Counted from the stretch's first letter, positions 1 to 8,351 are shown. The stretch is 23,136 nt of DNA from a virus (IMGVR_UViG_3300046009_008694:1-23136), one strand, 5' to 3'. Notes: generated by a model from the sequence alone, not told the origin. A program made the numbers and translations.

Positions 1-66
1 TATTGGTTAAACTTACCACACAAGGTAAATTCCGACCTTAATTCGGAAGCAAATACACCATTTTAA
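1..66 (+). CDS. C-terminal end of an upstream gene (partial)
   Basis: Frame 1 is open from the first base to a TAA at 64-66, five bases before the polymerase start, and would encode a last segment ending NSEANTPF. Frame 3 is also open, from base 3 to a TAA at 39-41, ending TTQGKFRP. Twenty-odd codons are not enough to choose between them or to name a function. The tight packing suggests that an upstream + strand gene ends here and is co-transcribed with the polymerase. No late-promoter octamer is visible in these 71 bases. Confidence 0.35.
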   Translation, partial: YWLNLPHKVNSDLNSEANTPF

Positions 67-71
67 ATTTT

Positions 72-2999
72 ATGATATCAAACGAAGAAATTGAAAATTT
101 CCTTCAGGGAAATGATGACGAAAAATATATCGTCAGTGTAGAATACGATTACGTCAAAGATTGTGTTTGGAAAATTCTTGAACACCCAATTCACGGAAAA
201 CAAATTAAAAAAGATACCTTCATCCCATTTGCTTGGGTAGGTGACTTACGTGGGTTAAACTTCTACAAATCCTCAAAAGCATTACAAAAAGAGGCGATGA
301 CAAAACATAAAATTGTCATTGAAAAATTAAGAACAGATGGTAATGAACGATTAGAAAAAGGTTTAACCTTTATGGTTAAATCATTAAATGGATATCGTTC
401 ACTTATTCAGTTCTTTAGAGATGGTGGTGTTGACCCATGGGGTGAAACAACAAAAGGATTGGTACTAATATTACCACCTGTTGAACAATTTTTGGTTACC
501 AAAGAGAAAAGATTATTCAAAGGTTTTGATGATTACAACAGTATCACAAGGTTTGTATTTGACTTAGAGACGACCGCATTAGAACCAAAGGATGGTCGTA
601 TATTCATGATAGGAATGAAAACCAATAAAGGTTTTAGTCAGGTAATTGAGTGTTCAGATGAAGACCAAGAAAGGGAAGGTATCATTAAATTTTTTAATAC
701 CATAGATGAACTTAAACCAAGTATCATTGCATCATATAATGGATTTAACTTTGACTGGTTATGGATTTTTGAAAGAGCCAAAGCGTTAAAATTAGATATT
801 AAGAAAATTGCCAAGACATTAAATCCAATCAACCCAATCAAACAATCTGAAAGTATGTTGAAGTTGGCAAACGAGGTTGAAAGATTTAATCAAACATCCA
901 TGTGGGGTTATAATGTTGTGGATACGTTACACGCAGTTAGAAGAGCTCAAGCAATTAACTCTTCTATCAAATCTGCAGGTTTGAAATACATTACCCAATA
1001 CATTAAAGCCGAAGCACCTGACCGTGTATATATTGACCACACAGATATCGGTCCGTTCTATGCGAAGAAAGAAGATTTTTGGTTGAACATCCAAAATGGT
1101 AAATATAAGAAAGTTGGGGTAGACCCAAAGATTGATGAAGCTTGTTCTAAACACTCAAACATCTACATTAAAACAACAGGTGATGACTTGGTTGAGAGAT
1201 ACCTTGACGATGACTTGGAAGAAACTCTAACGGTAGATGAAGAATTCAATCAAGGTTCATTCCTACTTGCGTCTTTGGTTCCAACAACATATGAAAGGGT
1301 TTCTACTATGGGAACCGCAACATTATGGGAAATCCAAATGAGAGCTTGGTCATATAAGAACATGTTAGCAATCCCTAAAAAGAATGAAAAGACAGACTTT
1401 GTAGGAGGGTTATCACGATTATTAAAGGTAGGATATTCAACAGATGTATTGAAACTTGACTTTTCGTCACTTTATCCCTCAATACAACTTGTTCACGATG
1501 TATTCCCAACTTGTGATATTACAGGGGCGATGAAAGGGATGTTAAATTACTTCCGTAATACTCGTATCAAGTATAAAAACTTGGCTAAAGAGTATCAGGA
1601 TATTGACAAAAAACAAGCAACATCTTACGATAGAAAACAATTACCAATTAAGATTTTCATCAACTCCATGTTCGGAGCATTATCAGCACCACAAGTATAT
1701 CACTGGGGTGACATGTATATGGGTGAACAGATTACCTGTACAGGACGACAATACCTTCGTCAGATGTTACGTTTCTTTATGAAACGAGGTTATACCCCAC
1801 TAGTATGTGATACGGATGGTATGAACTTCTCGTTACCTGAAGGTGGTGTAGATGATAGAACTTATATCGGTAAGGGTAAGAACTGGTTAGTTAAAGAAGG
1901 TAAGGAATATAAAGGATACGATGCCGATGTTGCTGAGTTTAACGACACGTTTATGAAAGGTGCGATGGGTCTTGACTGTGATGGAACATGGAAATCATGT
2001 ATGAATATTGCTCGTAAGAATTACGCAACAATGGAACATAATGGTAAGATTAAACTTACAGGTAACTCCATTAAAAGTAAAAAATTACCATTATACATTG
2101 AGGATTTCTTGGACAAGGGAATTAAGATGTTATTAGAAGGTAATGGACAATCGTTTGTTGAGTGGTACTATGAATATTTGGAAGTAATCTTTAACCAACA
2201 AATTCCTTTAATGAAGATTGCTCAAAGAGCGAAAGTAAAACTATCTATTGAAGATTATAAGAAACGTTCAAACCAAAAAACAAAGGCGGGGAATATGATG
2301 TCAATGATGGCTCATATGGAATTGGCAATTAGAGATGGTATTGCGGTTAGTTTGGGTGATGTTATATTCTATGTAAATAATGGTCTTAAAGCATCACACG
2401 GAGATGTTCAAAAGGTTAATAAACCTAAAAAAGGATGGTCTCAAGAACAATTAGATATATTTTTCAATACCGATGAAGATAGAAAAGAAAAGGTAAAATT
2501 TTTACAAAAAAATGGATGGGAACAATCTTGGGGTGAGGATAACTGGGTTCGTAGTGATGCGACAAATAAGGAAGCGAATACAGGAATTCCAACAGAACAG
2601 GCATATGGAATATCATTTTCAGATATGGTCGGTTCAGTAGTTCAACTTAATTGTTATAGATTAAATCCTGCTGAATTAGAGTCCAATCCTGGTATGACTG
2701 GTGAATATAACGTAGCAAGAGCAATTGTTACATTTAACAAACGTATTGAACCATTATTGATTGTGTTTAATGAAGAAATTAGAAATAATCTAATCGTTAC
2801 CGACCCTAAAGACAGAGGTTTATTTACCAAAGAACAATGTAAACTAATCAACGGTGTTCCATTTGAAAATGGTGACCAAGATAGTATTGAAGATTTGTTA
2901 ACTATTACAGACCAAGAAATGGAATATTGGGGTAAACGAGGAATTGACCCTGAATACATTTACGAATTAGCTGAAGAAGGATGGGAAGAAATGGTTTAA
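72..2999 (+). CDS. gp43: Family B DNA polymerase, T4 gp43-like
   Basis: This is the replicative DNA polymerase, with a 3'-5' proofreading exonuclease domain followed by the polymerase domain. Exo I is FDLETTALEP (D164, E166). Exo II is SYNGFNFDWL (N223, D228). A likely Exo III aspartate is D284. Polymerase motif A is LDFSSLYPSI (D463), motif B is KIFINSMFGALSAP near residue 527, and motif C is CDTDGMNF (D580, D582). All catalytic acidic residues are present. Motif C reads DTDG where DTDS is more common. At 975 residues it is complete and somewhat longer than the roughly 900-residue T4 enzyme. The stop overlaps the stop of the opposing gene by four bases. No late-promoter motif precedes it, which fits early or middle expression. 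Confidence 0.95.
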   Translation: MISNEEIENFLQGNDDEKYIVSVEYDYVKDCVWKILEHPIHGKQIKKDTFIPFAWVGDLRGLNFYKSSKALQKEAMTKHKIVIEKLRTDGNERLEKGLTFMVKSLNGYRSLIQFFRDGGVDPWGETTKGLVLILPPVEQFLVTKEKRLFKGFDDYNSITRFVFDLETTALEPKDGRIFMIGMKTNKGFSQVIECSDEDQEREGIIKFFNTIDELKPSIIASYNGFNFDWLWIFERAKALKLDIKKIAKTLNPINPIKQSESMLKLANEVERFNQTSMWGYNVVDTLHAVRRAQAINSSIKSAGLKYITQYIKAEAPDRVYIDHTDIGPFYAKKEDFWLNIQNGKYKKVGVDPKIDEACSKHSNIYIKTTGDDLVERYLDDDLEETLTVDEEFNQGSFLLASLVPTTYERVSTMGTATLWEIQMRAWSYKNMLAIPKKNEKTDFVGGLSRLLKVGYSTDVLKLDFSSLYPSIQLVHDVFPTCDITGAMKGMLNYFRNTRIKYKNLAKEYQDIDKKQATSYDRKQLPIKIFINSMFGALSAPQVYHWGDMYMGEQITCTGRQYLRQMLRFFMKRGYTPLVCDTDGMNFSLPEGGVDDRTYIGKGKNWLVKEGKEYKGYDADVAEFNDTFMKGAMGLDCDGTWKSCMNIARKNYATMEHNGKIKLTGNSIKSKKLPLYIEDFLDKGIKMLLEGNGQSFVEWYYEYLEVIFNQQIPLMKIAQRAKVKLSIEDYKKRSNQKTKAGNMMSMMAHMELAIRDGIAVSLGDVIFYVNNGLKASHGDVQKVNKPKKGWSQEQLDIFFNTDEDRKEKVKFLQKNGWEQSWGEDNWVRSDATNKEANTGIPTEQAYGISFSDMVGSVVQLNCYRLNPAELESNPGMTGEYNVARAIVTFNKRIEPLLIVFNEEIRNNLIVTDPKDRGLFTKEQCKLINGVPFENGDQDSIEDLLTITDQEMEYWGKRGIDPEYIYELAEEGWEEMV

Positions 3000-3331
3000 G
3001 ACTGTTTTAACCCGTCTGATGAAACTATAAACCAAGAACCAAAGGCGTAATATAGTTCAACACAAGCACCTTTTTCAATATTAATTTCATTAAACTCTTC
3101 ATCAATCAAACCCTCAATGGGTTTGATTTTTGTATTTGTAAGGGCTTTAATTATTACGTGGTCAGTATTTCTATGATTTAAAATTACCTCAATCGATTCT
3201 AAATCTTTAGTAATAACCACTGACTCACCTTCAGTTGTATATGTGTTATCAGATATCATACACACTTGTGATGTTAATAAAACTTCTTCCCCAATAACAC
3301 GTTTCATTGGGATTGATTTTTGTATACTCAT
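2996..3331 (-). CDS. Small beta-rich protein, probably a virion component
   Basis: This 111-residue protein has no recognised catalytic motif. Its second half alternates hydrophobic and polar residues as in a beta-sheet, and ends with GSWFIVSSDGLK. This resembles the repeated strand-turn modules ending in a W-x-[IV] strand that are common in phage tail fibre and decoration proteins. That resemblance is by eye only. The ATG at 3329-3331 lies four bases after the stop of the neck-like gene (3336-4466), so it is probably co-transcribed with it from the late promoter at 4482-4489. The stop shares the bases TTAA with the polymerase stop. A structural role is inferred from context; the function is unknown. 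Confidence 0.7.
   Translation of the reverse strand: MSIQKSIPMKRVIGEEVLLTSQVCMISDNTYTTEGESVVITKDLESIEVILNHRNTDHVIIKALTNTKIKPIEGLIDEEFNEINIEKGACVELYYAFGSWFIVSSDGLKQS
3105..3131 (+). terminator. Intrinsic terminator for the polymerase transcript, inside the opposing gene
   Basis: A perfect 9-bp inverted repeat, ATCAAACCC (3105-3113) and GGGTTTGAT (3119-3127), encloses the loop TCAAT and is followed by TTTT on the + strand. It lies about 105 bases past the polymerase stop codon, within the coding region of the - strand gene at 2996-3331. On the - strand the hairpin is not followed by a T tract, so it should act in one direction only. Confidence 0.6.
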
Positions 3332-3335
3332 AAAA

Positions 3336-4466
3336 TTAAATTACATACATATTTCTTGGGAACGCTCTGAACTTCATTTGTTTGTTAAGATTTTCAGCAA
3401 TTAATGCCTCACGTTCCATTATTTTTTCAGGTCGTAATCTTGTCAATCTACCATCGGCACCAATTAATTCCTCAATTAATTTTGTTTTTTCATCTTTACC
3501 TTCAGTTGCTAATGTTGCGTAATCCATAGTTAATTCTGAGTCAGGTGTTTTTAAATTTCCTGAATACTTTCCTCTAACTTTAGACAACGTTTCTTTACAT
3601 CCTGCAACAAAATATCTTCTAACCCATTGTTGTGCCGGTTCATTTAAGTCAGCCCAATCAATTGAGTTCATCGGAATATCTGATGGTAGTTTAATAATAT
3701 CAGGATTAGCAGCTAAACAAGCGTCTCTATCTTCAGGTCCAACATCATAATACCAATACCAAACTTGATGATGATTTAATGATGAGCTACCAAAGTCAAA
3801 TTTACCACCAGGTGTTTGCATTAAATGAATAGCCTTTTTACCGTTTGGTAAACCTGTAATTCTATAAGTTAAATCACCACCAATAATTCTTCTCTGAATA
3901 TTAATCTCTTGCATTCTTAATAACATGTCAAATGCTGGCATCATAAAATACGAACCTGAACCACCCATTTGAGCGAAACCACCTGGCCCACCTATACCTG
4001 TACCACCTAAAGCCCCAAAACTCCATGGGTCAAATAAAATATTATTTAGAGTCGCCGGTGTAAACCATAATAATTCATTAATTTCACGACCTGCAGGAAT
4101 TTCATATATTTGTTGGTTTGGTACTAATGTAATAAAATCTTTTTTAAGTTCCCAATCCCCAAGTGGGTTAGATTGTAACCCAACTATTTTAGAATACGCC
4201 TGAGCATATCTATTTTCATAATCTAAACTTTTAGTTACAAATGCTCTTGATAGTGATTGTGTGTCTAAATTTAAATTGTATAATGAAGTCCATTGTGATT
4301 CAATTAACCAATCTTGGACATATTGAGAGTAATCCCCAATAGCAAATTCCAAAATTGAGTCCATTTGTTCGTCTTCTAATTCAATTGAACGAATTGGAGC
4401 TCCTAATACGTGTCTAACTTTTGTGTATAGCTGACTTCTGTAAGGTTCTGCGATTATTGTATTCAT
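3336..4466 (-). CDS. Neck / head-tail connector protein, possibly T4 gp13-like
   Basis: This 376-residue protein opens with YTKVRHVLGAPIRSIEL, followed by an acidic helical stretch (DEQMDSILEFAIGDYSQY). That arrangement, a 'LGAP ... IEL ... DEQ' helix pair, is seen in neck-type structural proteins of marine T4-like phages. Residues around 140-175 are Gly- and Met-rich (GGTGIGGPGGFAQMGGSG), perhaps a flexible loop. The C-terminal third is charged and helical. A late-promoter octamer lies 15 bases upstream. It is followed directly by the small beta-rich gene. Its proximity to gp14-like and gp15-like genes supports a role where head meets tail. The assignment to gp13 specifically is tentative; another head-tail adaptor is possible. 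Confidence 0.5.
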   Translation of the reverse strand: MNTIIAEPYRSQLYTKVRHVLGAPIRSIELEDEQMDSILEFAIGDYSQYVQDWLIESQWTSLYNLNLDTQSLSRAFVTKSLDYENRYAQAYSKIVGLQSNPLGDWELKKDFITLVPNQQIYEIPAGREINELLWFTPATLNNILFDPWSFGALGGTGIGGPGGFAQMGGSGSYFMMPAFDMLLRMQEINIQRRIIGGDLTYRITGLPNGKKAIHLMQTPGGKFDFGSSSLNHHQVWYWYYDVGPEDRDACLAANPDIIKLPSDIPMNSIDWADLNEPAQQWVRRYFVAGCKETLSKVRGKYSGNLKTPDSELTMDYATLATEGKDEKTKLIEELIGADGRLTRLRPEKIMEREALIAENLNKQMKFRAFPRNMYVI

Positions 4467-4481
4467 GAAGTGATATTTCTA

Positions 4482-4489
4482 TATAAATA
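4482..4489 (-). promoter_or_regulatory. Putative late promoter for the neck-like gene
   Basis: The - strand reads TATTTATA, flanked as GATATTTATAT. It ends 15 bases before the ATG at 4466 and overlaps the last bases of the upstream fusion gene. The spacing matches that of the same octamer before the tape measure gene (16 bases) and the baseplate gene (14 bases). Confidence 0.55.
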
Positions 4490-6007
4490 TCAATTCACAG
4501 TATAAATTAAATTTTCTGTTGGGATTTTAAATAAACTTGAACTAAAATCAACATCTTGATTTTTAAAAACATAGACAGGTTCATTTAAGTTAGAAAAAAT
4601 TAATAGGTCAGTATTAAACTTTTTAACAAATCCTTTGATTTTGATATGATACATTCCTTCAATAACTTCCGTACTCAAAATAGGTTTTACTTGAGCGGAT
4701 TGTATTTTATTATCAAAGTTTACTATTAAGTCAGTTCCTGCGAAATCTTCTTTGGAACCTAAACTACCTATAAGAGTTGCGGTCTTATCACCAAATTCTT
4801 TGTTGATTTTATTTGCAACATATGCCTCAAGGTCACCACCTTTTTTGTGTGTCCTATTCAAAAGAGCCATAATCTTATCTAAAGTTTTAGAACCTTCAAA
4901 TATTCTTTGTCCAAAACCGTATTTTTTTAGAACTAAACAAAATCTATCAATTTCTTGGATTTGTTTTTCAGGAGTTACACCAATAAATTCCAATTTTGGT
5001 TGATTTAATCTTTGTAGGACAATGTTAATATCCTCAACTAAAATCTTAAACCCAATATAGTTTGTGTTCAATTTATTAATAACTGAACGACCCTCTGTTT
5101 CATAGTTGTAAATACCTGAAGCGGAACCATGATGATATTGGTTATTTTCATACCACTTATCTGACATAACATTTTTCAAAGTGTTATCAATACATTTTCT
5201 ATATTTCCAAAGAACTGCTTTGTTGTTACTGAAAATATCTGCAAAATCAGATACATTATATTCTTCTTTTAAAAGTTTTTTATTAGAAATAGATTCAGTC
5301 AATTTTTTTTCAGTTTTTGATTTGTATAATTCATTAACAAATTCCCAATTAATTACATCCCAAAAGTTTTCAATATATTCGTCTCTTTTGTTTTGGTATT
5401 TTAAATAATAAGCGTGTTCCCATAAATCTAAACCTAACAACGGAAACCCACCCTTACTTATTATATTCATAAGTGGATTGTCCTGATTTGAAGTGGACAT
5501 CACTTTTAATCTACCAGTATCAGTTAAAACTAACCAACACCATCCTGAACCAAATCTTTTTCTTGAAATTTCTTCAAACTTAGTTTTAAAGTTACGGTAA
5601 GTACCAAATTGTTTAACTATTTTTTGAAACACTTCACCACTTGGTTTTTGTGGGGTGGGTGATAACATCTTCCAAAATAATGCGTGGTTAAATGCTCCAC
5701 CTGCGTTATTTCTTATTGTTGTACTATACTTCGATATTTGTTTAACAATGTTTTCTAATTCAACATCACCATAATCTTTTTTACGAAGAGCTGAATTTAG
5801 TTTTTTAACATACCCCTTGTAATGTTTTTGGTAATGAAACTTCATTGTTTCAGGGTCAATAAATCTTCTTAACGATGCGTATCCATAAGGTAGTTTATCA
5901 ATACCAATGGTTTTCATTTCGTTAATAAAAAATTTAGTTTCAGGTTGAGTATCCTCACCTGATATACTACTGACTAATGATTCTGATAAAATGTTTAATG
6001 ATTTCAT
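4490..6007 (-). CDS. Mn-type superoxide dismutase fused to a C-terminal nuclease-like domain
   Basis: Residues about 30-228 are a full Fe/Mn superoxide dismutase domain, which converts superoxide to oxygen and hydrogen peroxide. The four metal ligands are visible: H58 in KFHYQKHY, H108 in NNAGGAFNHALFW, and D194 and H198 in LDLWEHAYYLKYQN. G104 and Q175 (in STSNQDNPLM) match the manganese rather than the iron pattern. The domain ends with FWDVINWEF. A linker leads to a C-terminal region (about 285-505) not found in ordinary superoxide dismutases. Its last part, with E393, GTDLIVN (D426) and SAQVKP (Q439, K441), resembles a PD-(D/E)XK nuclease core in which Q replaces E. I chose the ATG at 6007; a TTG at 6013 overlaps the promoter motif. 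The gene lies between the SNF2 ATPase and neck genes and has its own late-promoter octamer. The superoxide dismutase assignment is firm; the nuclease fold is an inference. Confidence 0.88.
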   Translation of the reverse strand: MKSLNILSESLVSSISGEDTQPETKFFINEMKTIGIDKLPYGYASLRRFIDPETMKFHYQKHYKGYVKKLNSALRKKDYGDVELENIVKQISKYSTTIRNNAGGAFNHALFWKMLSPTPQKPSGEVFQKIVKQFGTYRNFKTKFEEISRKRFGSGWCWLVLTDTGRLKVMSTSNQDNPLMNIISKGGFPLLGLDLWEHAYYLKYQNKRDEYIENFWDVINWEFVNELYKSKTEKKLTESISNKKLLKEEYNVSDFADIFSNNKAVLWKYRKCIDNTLKNVMSDKWYENNQYHHGSASGIYNYETEGRSVINKLNTNYIGFKILVEDINIVLQRLNQPKLEFIGVTPEKQIQEIDRFCLVLKKYGFGQRIFEGSKTLDKIMALLNRTHKKGGDLEAYVANKINKEFGDKTATLIGSLGSKEDFAGTDLIVNFDNKIQSAQVKPILSTEVIEGMYHIKIKGFVKKFNTDLLIFSNLNEPVYVFKNQDVDFSSSLFKIPTENLIYTVN

Positions 6008-6011
6008 TAAC

Positions 6012-6019
6012 AATAAATA
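6012..6019 (-). promoter_or_regulatory. Putative late promoter for the superoxide dismutase fusion
   Basis: The - strand reads TATTTATT within GTATTTATTG, filling the 13-base gap between the SNF2 gene stop (6021) and the ATG at 6007. Only four bases separate the octamer from the ATG, so the transcript would have almost no leader. Confidence 0.45.
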
Positions 6020-6020
6020 C

Positions 6021-7778
6021 TTACTTATTGTTGATTTCGTTCAGGATTTGTTCCACAATATCTGCCGAGGTTCCATCATCACCCATAACGGTCCCAATAA
6101 TTTGTTTTTTATGTATTAGAATATCATAAATTACACCTTCAATTGTGTTTTCAAATAAAGGGTAAAACACCGAAACATTATTTTTTTGACCATAACGATA
6201 TGCTCTATCTTCAGCTTGTGCGTGGTCTGCTGGAACAAATGATAAATCATTCATAATAACTGCTTCAGCGGCAGTTAAGGTTAAACCGACACCAGCTGCT
6301 TTCATATTACCACAAAAAACTTGTATCTTATCACTCTCTTGGAACTTGTCCACAGCGTCCTGTCTTGCAGGTTTTGTAGATGACCCGTCCAAATAAACTG
6401 ACTTCTTACCAAAGTGTTCGTGTATCTTTTTAAGGGGGTCTGTGAAATTACTAAAGATGATTACTTTTTTACCTTGTTCAATAATGTTTTCTGCAAGTTC
6501 AATTGTTGTTGCAATTTTTTCCTCAGCAATAACTTGTCTCACCTTCATTAATTTTGTGAATTGTATTGAAAGTGATTTTGATTCATCTTGTCTATTATTA
6601 TACCAATCATAATACTCACCCATCAAACCTTCGTATAGTTTTGATTTTAAACGAAGGTAAACGGGTGTTATAATTTTTTCAGGTAAATCTAAAACATCGG
6701 TTTTAAGTCTTCTTAATATTTGACGAGAAGTTCTTTCTCTTAATTCTTCCAAATTAGATGCTCCTGTAACATTCCAAACTTTCTTATTACCAACTCTAAA
6801 TTGATACCCACCACAATAACGAATAGCGTACGCCATCCAATTTTGACTAACTGGACTATCAATAAGTTTTAAAATATTATAATAATTCATAGGACGAGAA
6901 GTCATGGGAGTTCCCGTTAATAACCAAAGTCGTTTAATATCTTTGGTAAAATCCATTATAATCTTTGTTCTTTGAGCTTGAGCGTTTGAAACATAATGTG
7001 CTTCGTCAATAACAATCAAATCAAAATTTGATTTAAAAATTATTGAGTTTTCTTTGTCCTTTGGGTCGTGGAAATTTTTAAGGATGTCGTAGTTTGTAAT
7101 AACAAAATCAGCGTCTTCGTATTTTTTACCTTCACAGATATAAACACTTCTATCAGTATAGTTTCTAATTTCCCTTTCCCAATTTAATTTCAAAGATGCT
7201 GGACATATAATTAATGTTCTTTTAGCACCACTTTCTAACGACGCAATTACTGTTGATGTGGTTTTACCCAATCCCATGTCATCCGCTAAAATGAATTTAT
7301 TATTTTTTAATAATTTTTCTATCGCTTCTTTTTGGTGTGCCAATGGTGGACGATTTCCATATTTTGAGTAATCAACCTCAACAACATTTTCCTTATACTC
7401 TTTAATTACCGCCGCCTTTGGTATCCAAAAGTCATGGATAGTATCCGCACTGAAAATCTTACCCCATATATGATATGATTTATCTTTCTCAATTAAAATC
7501 TTCTCAACGTAAATTTTATCGGGTTCTTTAATGAATGGGTTGTCCTCAACAAGTTTTTGAGAAAAATATGAATCAATATCAACCCACTTTTTAGCAACCT
7601 TTGGGACAACTGAATTGTAATCAATTACATAATCACATTGAGCTCTTGTCGGAACATATTTCTTGTTTGACTCAATTTGTTTTTTTAATTTAAGGATATA
7701 GTTATTTGACCCCTGATAATTCTCAAGAATAGAAATTGCTCTCTGTTCAACACTTAAATGTCCTGTGGATGTGGTCAA
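6021..7778 (-). CDS. SNF2-family DEAH ATPase/helicase
   Basis: This 585-residue superfamily 2 protein of the SNF2 branch probably translocates on or remodels DNA, for example at forks or in recombination. Motif I is DDMGLGKT (residues 166-173), motif II is DEAH (258-261), motif III is LLTGTP (about 286-291), and motif VI is QAEDRAYRYGQ (about 520-530), typical of SNF2 ATPases. Residues 1-140 form an N-terminal region I cannot assign. There is no in-frame ATG upstream of the motifs. An in-frame TAA lies just upstream, so the TTG at 7778 is the likely start. No clear late-promoter octamer precedes it, unlike the structural genes, which fits an earlier expression class. It shares a short divergent region with the gp14-like gene. 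Distant functional analogues include the T4 UvsW helicase, but I do not claim orthology. Confidence 0.9.
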   Translation of the reverse strand: MTTSTGHLSVEQRAISILENYQGSNNYILKLKKQIESNKKYVPTRAQCDYVIDYNSVVPKVAKKWVDIDSYFSQKLVEDNPFIKEPDKIYVEKILIEKDKSYHIWGKIFSADTIHDFWIPKAAVIKEYKENVVEVDYSKYGNRPPLAHQKEAIEKLLKNNKFILADDMGLGKTTSTVIASLESGAKRTLIICPASLKLNWEREIRNYTDRSVYICEGKKYEDADFVITNYDILKNFHDPKDKENSIIFKSNFDLIVIDEAHYVSNAQAQRTKIIMDFTKDIKRLWLLTGTPMTSRPMNYYNILKLIDSPVSQNWMAYAIRYCGGYQFRVGNKKVWNVTGASNLEELRERTSRQILRRLKTDVLDLPEKIITPVYLRLKSKLYEGLMGEYYDWYNNRQDESKSLSIQFTKLMKVRQVIAEEKIATTIELAENIIEQGKKVIIFSNFTDPLKKIHEHFGKKSVYLDGSSTKPARQDAVDKFQESDKIQVFCGNMKAAGVGLTLTAAEAVIMNDLSFVPADHAQAEDRAYRYGQKNNVSVFYPLFENTIEGVIYDILIHKKQIIGTVMGDDGTSADIVEQILNEINNK

Positions 7779-7824
7779 AATATTTTAATTAACTCTACAA
7801 CTATAATAATAATCAAAAAAGAAA

Positions 7825-7832
7825 TATTTATC
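7825..7832 (+). promoter_or_regulatory. Putative late promoter for the gp14-like/gp15-like pair
   Basis: TATTTATC lies three bases before the ATG at 7836. It is part of the 14-mer AATATTTATCAATA (7823-7836), which is repeated exactly upstream of the tail sheath gene at 9626-9639. A transcript starting at the usual distance from a -10 element would be leaderless or nearly so. Confidence 0.5.
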
Positions 7833-7835
7833 AAT

Positions 7836-8351
7836 ATGTCAAATAGAATAGTTCCAATAACAAGATTAGGTAAATTTTTCGGAGCGGAAGATTATAGTTT
7901 AGATATTAGTATGGGAAGGGAGTGGTTAGAAGGAGATATGAACTTCACTCTTGTCCTATATCGTGTAGATAAACAAAAGACAAATGTTGACAATGTTTAT
8001 GGTGAAGCATTAGAAGACGGAATTAAATTTTTACCTCCTGTTGAGTTTAAAGCTTATTTACAAATTGTTGCACCTGAAAATAAATTTGTTGGAACAAGTA
8101 AGATAAATCAAATGGAACCTGGTAATGCTCGAATTTCGGTTTACCAAAAACATTTAGATGAATTAGAAATTGACATCGAACTTGGGGATTATATTGGTTA
8201 TTACGAAACTGAAACTCAAGTGAGATATTATGTAGTTAATAATGATGGACGTGTTGTTTCAGATAACAAACACACATACGGAGGATATAAACCATTTTAC
8301 AGAACCATAAATGCGTCACCTGTAATGGAAAATGAATTTAGAGGAATATAA
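7836..8351 (+). CDS. Neck protein, T4 gp14-like
   Basis: This 171-residue protein begins MSNRIVPITRLGKFFG. The central part (YGEALEDGIKFLPPVEF, then ARISVYQKHLDELEIDIELG and DYIGYYETETQVRYYV) follows the order seen in T4 gp14. In gp14, a 'GE-L' segment, beta strands with an 'isi' core, and a 'GDLIY...' strand lead into the neck fold. The ATG at 7836 is chosen over an in-frame ATG at 7758: the latter adds an unlikely Ile-rich leader, and the promoter octamer sits immediately before 7836. The stop overlaps the start of the next gene as TAATG. Its position before a gp15-like gene and the sheath matches the T4 late order 14-15-18. The identification is moderate because the sequence is diverged. 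Confidence 0.5.
   Translation: MSNRIVPITRLGKFFGAEDYSLDISMGREWLEGDMNFTLVLYRVDKQKTNVDNVYGEALEDGIKFLPPVEFKAYLQIVAPENKFVGTSKINQMEPGNARISVYQKHLDELEIDIELGDYIGYYETETQVRYYVVNNDGRVVSDNKHTYGGYKPFYRTINASPVMENEFRGI

Noticed and set aside
30-48. Hairpin TTCCGA/TCGGAA before the polymerase gene
   Set aside because: Only a 6-bp stem with no following T run, and it lies in what is probably coding sequence of the upstream gene; not supported as a terminator.
2859-2872. Palindrome CCATTTGAAAATGG inside the polymerase gene as a terminator for the - strand genes
   Set aside because: Short stem with no T tract on either strand.
2993-3012. Inverted repeat GGTT...AACC across the polymerase stop as a bidirectional terminator
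   Set aside because: Only four paired bases before a mismatch; the 9-bp hairpin at 3105 is a far better candidate.
7758-7835. N-terminal extension of the gp14-like protein from the ATG at 7758
   Set aside because: The extra 26 residues are Ile-rich and unlike a structural protein start, run through the divergent promoter region, and overlap the SNF2 gene; the ATG at 7836 follows the octamer directly.
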